A stretch of 7,058 nucleotides of DNA from an uncultured Kineosporia sp. (GTDB taxonomy: Bacteria; Actinomycetota; Actinomycetes; Actinomycetales; Kineosporiaceae). Below, one piece after another: positions 1 through 7,030 of this stretch. Every line of letters starts with the position of its first letter. The first letter of the stretch is position 1. The stretch is taken from positions 1 to 7,058 of the forward strand of contig CALMAR010000425.1 in NCBI GenBank assembly GCA_937859855.1, read 5' to 3'. Under the pieces are notes generated by a model. That model had not been told where the DNA came from and did no database searches. It saw only the letters and a program-made list of their open reading frames with translations. The position numbers and the translations under genes are program-made.

Positions 1-678
1 ATCCCATCCACTTTCGAGCTGCACGGGGTGGATGTGGTGGAACGTCCGGGCACCCTGCCAGCGCGCGCCGGATGGTCGGCCAGCCTGGACCGGGTTCCGG
101 CGCAGTCCTGGAGTGACGCCTTGGTGGTCTGCTGGGAGGTGCTCGACGTCGTCACGGTTCCGGTTCTGGAGATGTCCGGCCTGGGTGAGCTGCGCGAGGT
201 CTTGGTGGACGCCGCGGGCCGGGAGAAGCTGGGCTCCGCAGTTGAGCCCGATGATCAGGCCTGGTGCCGGGATTGGTGGCCGGTCCGTGACCTGAGCGAA
301 GGCGATCGGGTCGAGCCGGGCGGCCTGCGCGACAACTTCTGGTCGGTCCTGACGGGCCGGGCCAGGGTGGCGGGAGCGCGCTGCCTGCTCGCGGTCGACT
401 ACGGGCACCGGCGCGAAACCCGGCCCCTATCCGGCAGTCTGACCGGTTACCGGCAGGGCCGGGCCGTGCCACCCCGGCCGGATGGGACGATGGACATCAC
501 CGCGCACGTGGCGATGGACGCCGTCGCCGCCGCTGGGATCCGGGCCGGCGCTGTGTCGTCCCGGCTGACCAGCCAGGGCGACGCCCTGAGCGAGCTGGGG
601 GTGAGCTCACCGGAACTGCTCGATCCCGGCGGTTTGGGCGGCTTCGACTGGCTGCTGCAGCGGACCGGACCCGCCTGA
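1..678 (+). CDS. MidA-family (COG1565, Methyltransf_28) SAM-dependent methyltransferase, 5'-truncated by window edge
   Basis: The frame is open from base 1 to the TGA at 676-678, giving about 225 visible residues; the SAM-binding N-terminal third lies outside the window. An in-frame GTG at 28 exists, but the reading frame and family similarity continue upstream of it, so I treat the gene as partial. Family features seen: a WE.LD segment (codons 133-147) where MidA proteins carry NE.lD.lP, the LLAVDYGH motif (about 385-408), the TGYR..R.VPP segment and the D.TAHVA.DAV motif near the C-terminus (about 490-525). The eukaryotic member NDUFAF7 is a protein-arginine methyltransferase acting on the complex I subunit NDUFS2; the bacterial substrate is generally unknown. 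Odd points: Trp replaces the usual Asn of the NE motif and Thr replaces the Pro after it. The gene sits 15 bp ahead of a sirtuin on the same strand, so the two are probably cotranscribed. Family assignment is confident; activity and substrate are inference. Confidence 0.85.
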   Translation: MPSTFELHGVDVVERPGTLPARAGWSASLDRVPAQSWSDALVVCWEVLDVVTVPVLEMSGLGELREVLVDAAGREKLGSAVEPDDQAWCRDWWPVRDLSEGDRVEPGGLRDNFWSVLTGRARVAGARCLLAVDYGHRRETRPLSGSLTGYRQGRAVPPRPDGTMDITAHVAMDAVAAAGIRAGAVSSRLTSQGDALSELGVSSPELLDPGGLGGFDWLLQRTGPA

Positions 679-686
679 GCGACACT

Positions 687-690
687 GGAG
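687..690 (+). promoter_or_regulatory. Probable ribosome binding site for the sirtuin gene
   Basis: GGAG ends 3 nt before the ATG at 694. The spacing is shorter than usual, so this is only moderate support for the start, but no better site is present in the 15-bp gap. Confidence 0.35.
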
Positions 691-693
691 CAC

Positions 694-1611
694 ATGCACC
701 AGGAGTTCGAGCGGCTGGCCGACCTGGTCGGGGACGGTGAGGTAGTGGTGCTCAGCGGCGCCGGGCTCTCGACCGATTCGGGGATCCCGGACTACCGCGG
801 CCCGTCCGGTGCGGCCCGGCGGCACGCACCGATGACCTACCAGGTCTTCACCCGGGATCCGCTGGCCCGGCAACGATATTGGGCCCGCAGCTATCTCGGC
901 TGGCGGCAGATCCGTACCGCCCGGCCCAATCCCGGTCACCGCGCGGTCGCCGGGCTCGAGCGGGCCGGGCTGCTCGGCGGCGTGATCACCCAGAACGTGG
1001 ACGGCCTGCACCAGGCGGCCGGAACCCCGGACGCGGTCGAACTGCATGGCGCGCTCAGCCGGGTCATCTGCCTGGACTGTGGCGCGCTCTCCGCCCGGAG
1101 CCGGCTGGATCAGCGGCTGCGCGAGGTCAACGCCGAGTTCGACGCCCGGGCCATGCGTTTCGATCCGGAGGTCAACCCGGATGGCGACGTCGATCTACCC
1201 GGCCACGAGCTGATGAGTTTCGTGACGGTCGGCTGCGAACTGTGTGGCGGCGTGATCAAGCCGGACGTGGTGTTCTTCGGCGAGACCGTCCCGCGGTATC
1301 GGGTAGATCTGAGCTTCCGGTTGGTGGACGACGCTGCCTGTCTCCTCGTTCTGGGCTCATCGCTGACCGTGATGTCTGGCTTCCGGTTCGTGCTGCGCTG
1401 TGCTCAACGGGGCACCCCGGTCGCCATCGTCAATCAGGGTCCGACCCGTGGCGACAAGCACGCCACGGTCCGGCTGGACGCACCGCTGAGCGAGGTGCTC
1501 CCCCGGCTGGCCGGGACCCTCGCGGAGACGGTGACCGCGCCAGCGAGCCGGGACCGGCCCAGTGAGCTCCCTGTCCGGGTGGGAGATGGGACAGCTGGCG
1601 GGCTGACGTAG
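694..1611 (+). CDS. Sir2-family NAD-dependent protein deacylase (sirtuin, SIRT4-like class II by motif)
   Basis: This is a complete 305-residue sirtuin that should remove acyl groups from lysine using NAD+, releasing nicotinamide and O-acyl-ADP-ribose. Seen in order: the NAD-binding motif [15 protein letters not shown] (residues 22-36), the TQNVDGLH motif (99-106), the catalytic His in ELHG (His118), two zinc Cys pairs (Cys126/Cys129 and Cys181/Cys184), and the GSSLTV ribose/NAD segment (221-226). A longer zinc-module insert (about 130-180) lies between the Cys pairs. The [13 protein letters not shown] form of the first motif is typical of class II (SIRT4-like) sirtuins, so the preferred acyl group need not be acetyl. 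The last 25 or so residues look like an unstructured tail. The ATG at 694 is chosen because the conserved Rossmann strand follows about 15 residues later and GGAG lies just upstream (687-690, short 3-nt spacing). No signal peptide or membrane segment, so it is cytosolic. It follows the MidA methyltransferase by 15 bp. Confidence 0.93.
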   Translation: MHQEFERLADLVGDGEVVVLSGAGLSTDSGIPDYRGPSGAARRHAPMTYQVFTRDPLARQRYWARSYLGWRQIRTARPNPGHRAVAGLERAGLLGGVITQNVDGLHQAAGTPDAVELHGALSRVICLDCGALSARSRLDQRLREVNAEFDARAMRFDPEVNPDGDVDLPGHELMSFVTVGCELCGGVIKPDVVFFGETVPRYRVDLSFRLVDDAACLLVLGSSLTVMSGFRFVLRCAQRGTPVAIVNQGPTRGDKHATVRLDAPLSEVLPRLAGTLAETVTAPASRDRPSELPVRVGDGTAGGLT

Positions 1612-1957
1612 CGGCGTACTCCTGCCCCCCGCGGCCGAGCCCGCTGCGACACCGCGCGAACCCCGCCGTCGCAAAAGCCTGCGCCGCCGCCGCGGACTTC
1701 AGCGCCTCCAGCGCCTCCAGCGCCGTGATCAGCGCCGTGATCAGATCGATCCGCGCCGCATCCAGATTGGTCTCGCCGACAGCAGGGGCGGCATCGCGAC
1801 ATAGGTCCGCGGGCCGGTGGAGCAGTCCGGAGACAGGAGTTTCGGCGGCCCTCATTGGCCGGATCAGAGCCGCCAGCGCCGAAGCGAACTTCGGCAGGAA
1901 CCGGGCCAGGCTGAACCAGTCTCGCCAAAGTCGCTGCAATGCAATGACTTTGACCTG
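1612..1957 (-). pseudogene. Probable DUF222 (HNH endonuclease-associated) N-terminal relic
   Basis: This 348-bp gap between two convergent genes holds no intact gene. On the minus strand, the frame read from about 1957 down to 1612 shows strong G/C third-position bias and a stretch (about 1760-1620) of the form ARIDLI-TAL-EAL-KSAAAAQA-FATAGFA, followed by a shortened RSGLGRGGQ segment. From memory of the family, DUF222 proteins have an R-I-D-L-I/L-x-A-L-E-x-L-K-x-A-x-A-A-x-Q-A-R helix, followed by a GVP...RRGRG(V/I)AAQVALARR segment, so the likeness is specific but short. Nothing after that segment survives: no rest of DUF222 and no HNH motif. The frame has no stop before running antisense into the sirtuin. 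Possible starts (TTG 1939, ATG 1855) lack a convincing Shine-Dalgarno. I read it as a truncated remnant; it could also be a chance open frame in GC-rich DNA. Confidence 0.4.
1701..1742. repeat. Two adjacent short tandem duplications (9 bp x2 and 12 bp x2)
   Basis: AGCGCCTCC occurs twice in tandem (1701-1709, 1710-1718), followed directly by AGCGCCGTGATC twice in tandem (1719-1730, 1731-1742). Both unit lengths are multiples of three. In the minus-strand frame of the DUF222-like relic they read as EAL-EAL and ITAL-ITAL, that is, duplications inside the helix. They look like replication-slippage products. Confidence 0.85.
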
Positions 1958-1959
1958 GC

Positions 1960-3537
1960 TCAGGGCTCTTCTGCTGCCGCCGGTGAGGGCTGTTCCATCC
2001 AGCGTTCCGGGCCGGCCGCACCACGTGCGCCCTCTGCCCGTTCCGCCTGATCGGACAACAACTGTGCGGCGTCGTGCGCGTCCAGATGCGGCACCACGGG
2101 ATGCACCGGCCCCGGGGTCGAGTGCAGCACGAAAGAGGCCACGTTCAGCCTGCGCTGCAGCGGGCCCTGGGCCAGCGCCAGGCTCTGGGTGCGAGCGTGC
2201 GGGACGACGTCCAGCAGCCTGCGCACCCGGCCCCGGCGGATCAGCAGCGCCTGCGTGGTCACCCATACGCCGGTCCGCCGCCACCCCACTGGATCCACCC
2301 ATCGCGCCCGGCGCGGCGCCACCAGGTAACCCTCGTCCGGGCCCGAGCCGGTCAGCCCGGCCTCCACGACCCGCCACGGATCGTGAGGCGCCTGCACTCC
2401 CAGGTCCGGCAGCACCAGGCGGAGGATCCGGATCGCCTCCGGCCGGGTGGCCACCGGCATCAGCCGATACGCCGTCTCGGACCGTTGCTGCCGGCTGCCT
2501 CCGGCGACGTGCCCGGCGATGTTGACCTCGACTGTCCACCAGCCGGCCAGCCGCCACAGCACCGGCTGGGTCAGCCGGACCGCCTGTACCCGCCCCGGCG
2601 GGACGGTCTGCGCGCGATGCTCCAGCAGCCCGTAGCGCAACCGCAGCCCGTCCGGGGAAGTCGCGATCCGGAAGGTGAAACCGCCGTTGAAGCGGCCCCA
2701 GACCAGCCCGATCACCCCGAGCAGAGCCGGGACGGTGGCCAGGAACGGGCCGGCGCTGCGGGCCATGCCCGAGATCACCGCCAGCGCGGCCAGCACGATC
2801 ACCAGCGTGATCACCGGAGTGGACAGCAGCAGTGAGAGCAGCAGCCGCGGCACCGGCACTTCGGCGATCTGCTGCTCCGGCGCTTCGGGGGCCTCCTCGC
2901 CGTCGTCGTACCGCACCCCGGCCGCCCGGGCCAGCAGGTGATTGCGCAGGCTCTGGGCGTCGGTCTCGGTCAGGAACTCCAGCCTCACCCCGGAGTTCCG
3001 CCCACCGGCCACTTCAAGGGTGAGCCGGGCCAGCCCAGCCAGCCGGGCCACGAAGGGCTGGGCCACCTCGATGGTCTGCACCCGGTCCAGCCGGGCGCTG
3101 CGATGCTGGCGAAACAGGATGCCCTGGTTCAGTTCCAGGGCCTCCGGCCCGATCCGGAACCGGGTGACCCGCCACCAGGCATAGGCCAGGCCGCCTCCGG
3201 CCACCAGCACCAGCAGCACCGCGCCGGTGATCAGGGCGATCACCCGGCCGGTGGGTCCGGCCCCGCGCAGGTCCCGCCACCACGAGTCGCCCGCCAGCCC
3301 ATTGCTGGCGTTGTGCCCGAAGAAGATCAGGATGACGATCAGGAACCGCCACGACCGGACCACCGGCGTGAGCGGATGCATCCGATGCCACTGCCCGTCG
3401 GCCAGCCGGATGGATGCGGCCGGCGGAGTCAGCGGATCCGAAGCGACCGGAGGATCCGAAGGGACCTCCGGAACCTGGGGTGCTGGGGGCTGACTGGTCA
3501 CACCCGGGTCACAGACCAGCCAGCCGGGCCTGGCCAC
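1960..3537 (-). CDS. Three-bPH2-domain membrane protein (YdbT-like)
   Basis: This is a 525-residue membrane protein of the bacterial pleckstrin-homology (bPH2/DUF304, PF03703) family. In order: a Pro-rich N-terminus (15-42), the W-x-x-x-H-P-L-T-P entry motif (50-58), hydrophobic segments at about 62-74 and 98-121, a first PH-like domain (about 122-205), two more hydrophobic segments (about 230-257 and 263-281), a second PH domain (about 282-375) and a third (about 410-498), then an acidic/Ala-rich tail. This is the YdbT architecture. In Bacillus subtilis the ydbS-ydbT pair belongs to the cell-envelope-stress SigW regulon and contributes to resistance to an antimicrobial peptide; the molecular activity is unknown. 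The start is uncertain. The GTG at 3537 overlaps the upstream gene by 29 bp, while a GTG at 3501 would begin 7 nt after its stop; neither has a clear Shine-Dalgarno. The conserved part starts near residue 50, so the choice does not affect the domains. Confidence 0.85.
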   Translation of the reverse strand: MARPGWLVCDPGVTSQPPAPQVPEVPSDPPVASDPLTPPAASIRLADGQWHRMHPLTPVVRSWRFLIVILIFFGHNASNGLAGDSWWRDLRGAGPTGRVIALITGAVLLVLVAGGGLAYAWWRVTRFRIGPEALELNQGILFRQHRSARLDRVQTIEVAQPFVARLAGLARLTLEVAGGRNSGVRLEFLTETDAQSLRNHLLARAAGVRYDDGEEAPEAPEQQIAEVPVPRLLLSLLLSTPVITLVIVLAALAVISGMARSAGPFLATVPALLGVIGLVWGRFNGGFTFRIATSPDGLRLRYGLLEHRAQTVPPGRVQAVRLTQPVLWRLAGWWTVEVNIAGHVAGGSRQQRSETAYRLMPVATRPEAIRILRLVLPDLGVQAPHDPWRVVEAGLTGSGPDEGYLVAPRRARWVDPVGWRRTGVWVTTQALLIRRGRVRRLLDVVPHARTQSLALAQGPLQRRLNVASFVLHSTPGPVHPVVPHLDAHDAAQLLSDQAERAEGARGAAGPERWMEQPSPAAAEEP

Positions 3538-4033
3538 GGGAGGCCAGTCGGTCTCGCAGCCGGGCGGCCTCCTCCTCGAGCACCCCGGGGATGACCGCGT
3601 CGGTGGACGCCGAGGCGGTGTGCAGCTGCACCTGGGCGATGTGGAACGCGCGCTCCAGCGGACCGGCCTGCACGTCGACGAACTGCATCCGCCCGTAGGG
3701 CACCACCACCATCGAGCGGAACATCAGCCCCTTGCGGATCAGCAGATCGTCCGAGCGCTCGGCATAACCGTAGGCCGCGACCTGTCGGCCGATCGTGATC
3801 CAGCCGAAAACCGCTGCCCCGAGCGGAATCAGCAGGGCCAGGTAGAGCGCAGGCAGACCGGTGACGACGCCGAGCACAACGATCAGGACCGCGAGGACGG
3901 CGAGCAGCCCGAGCATCAGCACCCGGCGCAAGGAGGCCAGCGCCACCGCCACCGGCGTCCAGGTGATCCCGGCCGGGCTGAATACATCCGCACCCGGGCG
4001 CAGCCCCCGGCCGGAGCGCGGTACCGACGTCAT
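3509..4033 (-). CDS. Single-bPH2-domain membrane protein (YdbS-like)
   Basis: This is a 174-residue protein with two adjacent membrane helices (about 35-57 and 60-80) followed by one bPH2 domain (about 82-165). The diagnostic stretch runs from residue 111 to 140: [11 protein letters not shown], a GPLERAF turn, then a Q-V-x-L-H-T-A-S strand, as in the DUF304/YdbS family. The ATG at 4033 is chosen because it gives the short, Arg-rich N-terminus usual in this family; the frame stays open far upstream, but that stretch is antisense to the NuoD-like gene. Its stop lies within or just before the start of the larger bPH2 gene, so the two are almost certainly cotranslated from one mRNA in the order YdbS-YdbT and probably form one membrane complex. 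Transcription should start in the 51-bp divergent gap shared with the NuoD-like gene. No Shine-Dalgarno is evident before the ATG. Confidence 0.87.
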   Translation of the reverse strand: MTSVPRSGRGLRPGADVFSPAGITWTPVAVALASLRRVLMLGLLAVLAVLIVVLGVVTGLPALYLALLIPLGAAVFGWITIGRQVAAYGYAERSDDLLIRKGLMFRSMVVVPYGRMQFVDVQAGPLERAFHIAQVQLHTASASTDAVIPGVLEEEAARLRDRLASRGQARLAGL

Positions 4034-4084
4034 GCCGGCAGCATCGCACAAGGGCCCGCCCCGGATCAGTGGCAGACTCCCACC
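4034..4084. promoter_or_regulatory. Divergent intergenic region shared by the bPH2 operon and the NuoD-like gene
   Basis: Only 51 bp separate the ATG of the minus-strand YdbS-like gene from the GTG of the plus-strand NuoD-like gene, so both promoters must sit here or inside the neighbouring coding sequence. Neither start has a recognisable Shine-Dalgarno, which fits leaderless transcripts, common in Actinomycetota. A weak -10-like hexamer (CAGACT, 4073-4078) lies 6 nt before the GTG, but I see no matching -35. The region call rests on layout; the exact elements are not resolved. Confidence 0.4.
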
Positions 4085-5275
4085 GTGACCGCCACTCAGC
4101 CTGGCCCGGCTCAGGACGGCCCGGCCGCGTTCACGGTGGGTATGGGTGCCGGGGCGCTGGCGACGTCCGACATGGTGCTGAACATCGGCCCCCAGCACCC
4201 GGCCACCCACGGTGTGCTCCGGTTGCGGGTCGTCGTGGACGGCGAGCGGGTGGTCAGCGCCGAGCCGATCGTGGGCTACATGCACCGCGGGGCGGAGAAA
4301 CTGTTCGAGGTCCGGGACTACCGGCAGATCATCGTGCTGGCCAACCGGCACGACTGGCTGTCCGCCTTCGCCAACGAACTCGGGGTGGTGCTGGCCGCCG
4401 AGGAACTGCTGGGGATGGAGGTTCCGGTCCGCGCGGTCTGGGCCCGGACCCTGCTGGCCGAGCTCAACCGGGTGCTGAACCACCTGATGTTCTCCGGGTC
4501 GTATCCGCTGGAACTGGGCGCGATCACGCCGGTGTTCTACGCCTTCACCGAGCGGGAAGAGCTTCAGGCGGTGATGGAGGAGGTGTCGGGCGGGCGGATG
4601 CACTTCATGTTCAACCGGGTCGGCGGGCTGAAGGAGGACCTGCCCGCCGGATGGCTGAACCGGGTACTGGCCGCCACCGCATCGGTGCGAAAGCGATTGC
4701 CCCGCTTGGAATCCATGCTGATCGGCAATGAGATCCTGCGGGCCCGGACCCGGGACGTCGGCGTGCTGGACAAGGCCACCGCGGCCGCGTTCGGGGTGAG
4801 CGGGCCGATCGCCCGGGCCAGCGGGCTGGACCTGGACCTGCGCCGGGACGAGCCCTACCTGGCTTACGGAGAACTGTTCGCCGCCGGCGGCCCCGGCCGG
4901 GTGGTGAGCCGCTCCGAGGGCGACTGCCTGGCCCGCTTCGAGGTGCTGCTGGAGCAGATCCACGTCAGCCTCGACCTGATCGAGGTGTGCGCAGACCGGC
5001 TGCGCTCCCTTCCGGCCGGCCCGATCAACGTGCGGCTGCCCAAGGTGCTTCGCGTACCCGAGGGGCACATCTATCGCTGGACCGAGAACCCGCTGGGCAT
5101 CAACGGTTACTACCTGGTCTCCAAGGGCGACAAGGTGCCCTGGCGGCTGAAACTGCGCTCGGCGTCGTTCAACAACGTTCAGGTGCTCAGCCGGTTGCTG
5201 CCTGGCTGCCTGATCTCCGACCTGGTCGCCGTGCTCGGCTCGACCTTCTTCGTGGTCGGCGACGTCGACAAGTAG
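4085..5275 (+). CDS. nuoD: Stand-alone NuoD-like protein (49-kDa/NDUFS2 family), divergent paralogue
   Basis: This is a 396-residue homologue of complex I subunit NuoD, which helps form the quinone pocket in the peripheral arm. Conserved features: [15 protein letters not shown] (33-47, with the quinone-site His at 42), the HRG.EKL motif (67-73, Arg68 aligning with NDUFS2 Arg85), the NRVLNHLM helix (128-135), the SGGRMH and GG.KEDLP segments (168-187), and the C-terminal P.G..GYYLVS.G...P.R.K.R..SF region (336-362). It lacks the paired CxxC nickel ligands of [NiFe] hydrogenases. Aligned by eye to bovine NDUFS2, Tyr108 of the pocket is Trp91 and Asp160 is Glu143, and the canonical GSLDIV.GEVDR end is [12 protein letters not shown]. 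At 396 residues it is shorter than typical actinobacterial NuoD, and no other nuo gene flanks it. The GTG at 4085 is chosen because upstream sequence is antisense to the bPH2 gene; an ATG at 4142 is an alternative. Automatic annotation as NADH-quinone oxidoreductase subunit D is likely, but a complex I role is doubtful. Confidence 0.88.
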   Translation: MTATQPGPAQDGPAAFTVGMGAGALATSDMVLNIGPQHPATHGVLRLRVVVDGERVVSAEPIVGYMHRGAEKLFEVRDYRQIIVLANRHDWLSAFANELGVVLAAEELLGMEVPVRAVWARTLLAELNRVLNHLMFSGSYPLELGAITPVFYAFTEREELQAVMEEVSGGRMHFMFNRVGGLKEDLPAGWLNRVLAATASVRKRLPRLESMLIGNEILRARTRDVGVLDKATAAAFGVSGPIARASGLDLDLRRDEPYLAYGELFAAGGPGRVVSRSEGDCLARFEVLLEQIHVSLDLIEVCADRLRSLPAGPINVRLPKVLRVPEGHIYRWTENPLGINGYYLVSKGDKVPWRLKLRSASFNNVQVLSRLLPGCLISDLVAVLGSTFFVVGDVDK

Positions 5276-5290
5276 TTCCGGTGCGACTGC

Positions 5291-5821
5291 TCAGCTGGCC
5301 AGCGACTCGGTGAAGAAGGCCGAGCCGGATTGCAGCTCGGCCAGATCCAGAGGCTGGGTGGGCAGTGCCTCGGCCCGGGCCTTCTGCTGCTCGTACATCT
5401 TGGCCGCAGCCAGTTCGAACTTGATCCGGGCCGAGTGCTCGGCGAATCTCAGCTCCCAGATCTGCGTGCTCAGCGCACGCAGGTTCTCCTCCAGCCCGGC
5501 GATCGTGTTGGCGGACTCCATCCGCTGCACGCGCAGCCGCTCACGCAAGGTTCTGGCCTGCCCCCGGTAATGACGGGCTCGCAGGTGATACAGCAAGGCC
5601 GCCGCCACCCCAGCGATCGCGGCGCAGGCGGCGGCCAGCGGATCGTGCTGGACGATCGACCCGATCCCCAGCACCAGGCCGCTGAGCACGAACCAGTAGG
5701 GCATCAGCACATCCACCGCTCGCCGGGCGGTCCGCCGCCACGATCGCGGCGGCTGCGCCGTTCGGGCTACCGATGCACCAGCCGTGACGTCACTGCGTGT
5801 ACGCCGTCCCAGGATTCGCAC
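5291..5821 (-). CDS. Small two-TM coiled-coil protein of unknown function
   Basis: I do not recognise this 176-residue protein. It has an Arg-rich N-terminus (1-35), two closely spaced hydrophobic segments (about 40-57 and 61-80), and a long charged helix (about 84-150) with heptad-like spacing of Leu/Ile/Met and many Arg, Glu, Gln and Ala, suggesting a coiled coil on the cytoplasmic side. A short Leu/Ala-containing tail follows. The positive-inside rule, with Arg clusters on both ends, predicts a helical hairpin with both termini in the cytoplasm. The GTG at 5821 is the outermost start and has no clear Shine-Dalgarno; a start at GTG 35 or 37 would keep both helices. It lies 77 bp downstream of the GAF-MCP gene on the same strand and may be cotranscribed. 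Its stop is only 15 bp from that of the convergent NuoD-like gene. A helical partner or membrane anchor for the soluble receptor is possible but speculative. Confidence 0.7.
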   Translation of the reverse strand: MRILGRRTRSDVTAGASVARTAQPPRSWRRTARRAVDVLMPYWFVLSGLVLGIGSIVQHDPLAAACAAIAGVAAALLYHLRARHYRGQARTLRERLRVQRMESANTIAGLEENLRALSTQIWELRFAEHSARIKFELAAAKMYEQQKARAEALPTQPLDLAELQSGSAFFTESLAS

Positions 5822-5843
5822 GCGGACACGCTATGAGATCAAG

Positions 5844-5858
5844 ACCCGCATATCGGGT
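5844..5858. repeat. Short inverted repeat ACCCG-N5-CGGGT
   Basis: A perfect 5-bp inverted repeat (arms 5844-5848 and 5854-5858) with an AT-rich CATAT centre lies in the 77-bp gap between the GAF-MCP stop and the start of the two-TM protein gene. It could be a weak hairpin, an operator half-site pair or chance. There is no U-run that would make it an intrinsic terminator. Confidence 0.3.
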
Positions 5859-5898
5859 AAGCCACGCGCGGGAAATGCCTACTGCCGGTGAGCAGACC

Positions 5899-7017
5899 TC
5901 AGTGCCGGGCGAACTGGGAGGCCATAGCGGCCTGGGTCTCGATCACCGCGCCGATCCGGGCCTGGACCGAATCCATCCGGCCGATGATCTCGCTGGTGGC
6001 GTGGATACCGGACGCCACCGACGTGGTGTTGGCCTGGATGGCCGCGATCTGCTCGGCCACCTGCCCGGTGGCGTGCGCGGTCTCGCGGGCCAGCTCCTTC
6101 ACCTCGCTGGCCACCACGGCGAAACCCTTGCCGACGTCCCCGGCCCGGGCCGCTTCGATGGTGGCATTCAGGGCCAGCAGGTTGGTCTGGTCGGCGATGC
6201 TGGAAATGATCTTGATGACATCGCCGATGGCCGCCGAGGCCTGGCCCAGGTTGTCCACCTCGCCGGTCATCGTCCCAGCCCGGGCGACCGCCTCGTTGGC
6301 CACCTGCTGGGCATCCTGGGTGGCCGCCCGCAACTGGGACACGGTCTCCAGCAGCCCTCGCGAGTTGTCCGCCTCCATCTCCGCCCGCTGCAGGGATTCG
6401 ATCCGCTGGGACACCAGTTGCTGCACGTTGCGCAGCGCCGACACCCGGGAGTCCGACAGCTTCAGCGTCCGGGTGGCCAGGAAGTCCATGGTGGCGATCA
6501 CCCGGCCGCCAATGATGATCGGAAAGCACATCGCCGACCGGATCCCGGAGCGGGGCGCCGCGGCGGCCCGCGCGCAGTCGGGCAGGTCGGCCAGGTTGGG
6601 CACGAACACCAGGTCGCGAGACTTCCAGGCCCGCCCGGACAGGCCTGCTCCCTCGGAATACGAGGCGGCCAGCGTCACCCGGCGGAATTCCTCGCCGGGA
6701 GAACCGGATTCGAGCCCGAACCGGAGCACGTGGTGGTCCTCGTCCATCTTCCAGTAGCAGCCGTAGACCCAGCCGAAGGCCTTCCGCACCATCTCCAGCG
6801 CGATCCGCACCGCGGAATCCACATCCTGAGCCTGCGAGATTCCGCCGACCACCGTGGTCACCGCCAGCCGGTCATCGGCGATCTCGCTCAGCTGGGCCTG
6901 GGCGATCACCCGGGCCACGGCCAGGTCGGCCACCTTGGCCAGCGCCGAGATCTTGGCCGCCCGGCCGGGATCTAAACCCAGCCGGTTCCCGCGGTAGTAC
7001 TCCAGCGCGGCGATCAC
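5899..7017 (-). CDS. Soluble GAF-domain methyl-accepting chemotaxis-type signal transducer
   Basis: This 372-residue protein has a helical N-terminus (1-50), a GAF sensory domain (about 50-205) and a short chemoreceptor signalling domain (about 206-372). The hairpin tip that contacts CheA and CheW is clear: [20 protein letters not shown] (274-293), followed by [15 protein letters not shown] (296-310). The two helical arms are only about 80-87 residues long. I see no HAMP domain, no membrane helix and no C-terminal CheR/CheB tether, so it is a cytosolic, short-arm receptor. The GAF domain probably senses a small molecule or redox state; Cys87, Cys148 and Cys164 are present, but no heme or chromophore motif is recognised. 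The GTG at 7017 is preceded at 7-nt spacing by GGAGAG, which supports it. However, the frame stays open to the window edge with coding-like, Pro-rich sequence, so a start outside the window cannot be excluded. No che genes are in the window. Confidence 0.87.
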   Translation of the reverse strand: MIAALEYYRGNRLGLDPGRAAKISALAKVADLAVARVIAQAQLSEIADDRLAVTTVVGGISQAQDVDSAVRIALEMVRKAFGWVYGCYWKMDEDHHVLRFGLESGSPGEEFRRVTLAASYSEGAGLSGRAWKSRDLVFVPNLADLPDCARAAAAPRSGIRSAMCFPIIIGGRVIATMDFLATRTLKLSDSRVSALRNVQQLVSQRIESLQRAEMEADNSRGLLETVSQLRAATQDAQQVANEAVARAGTMTGEVDNLGQASAAIGDVIKIISSIADQTNLLALNATIEAARAGDVGKGFAVVASEVKELARETAHATGQVAEQIAAIQANTTSVASGIHATSEIIGRMDSVQARIGAVIETQAAMASQFARH

Positions 7018-7024
7018 GCCGTCG

Positions 7025-7030
7025 CTCTCC
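7025..7030 (-). promoter_or_regulatory. Probable ribosome binding site for the GAF-MCP gene
   Basis: On the minus strand GGAGAG lies 7 nt before the GTG at 7017, the best Shine-Dalgarno in the window. It is the main reason to place the start inside the window rather than further upstream. Confidence 0.4.

Noticed and set aside
1430..2557. Long minus-strand open frame across the sirtuin 3' end, the gap and part of the YdbT-like gene
   Set aside because: It overlaps two well-supported genes in other frames, and its Gly/Pro/Arg/Ala-rich translation is typical of out-of-frame GC-rich DNA. Only its central part (about 1612-1957) is kept, as a DUF222-like relic.
3434..3469. Imperfect 18-bp direct repeat with GGATCCGAAG cores
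   Set aside because: It encodes the Ser-Asp-Pro repeats of the Pro-rich N-terminus of the YdbT-like protein, so it is explained by coding low complexity rather than a binding site.
1725..3594. Several plus-strand open frames opposite the bPH2 genes
   Set aside because: Their translations are low-complexity Pro/Arg/Gln/His-rich and match no family I know, while the minus-strand proteins have clear TM and PH-domain patterns.
3620..4084. Upstream extension of the NuoD-like frame
   Set aside because: The added stretch is antisense to the YdbS-like gene, is rich in Gln/His/Arg, and has no counterpart in NuoD proteins, which begin shortly before the GPQHP motif.
5844..5858. Intrinsic terminator for the GAF-MCP gene
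   Set aside because: The stem is only 5 bp and is not followed by a T-run on the minus strand; it is kept only as an inverted repeat.
5797..6975. Long plus-strand open frames opposite the GAF-MCP gene
   Set aside because: The His/Gly/Arg-rich translation is the mirror of a strongly conserved MCP/GAF sequence on the minus strand.
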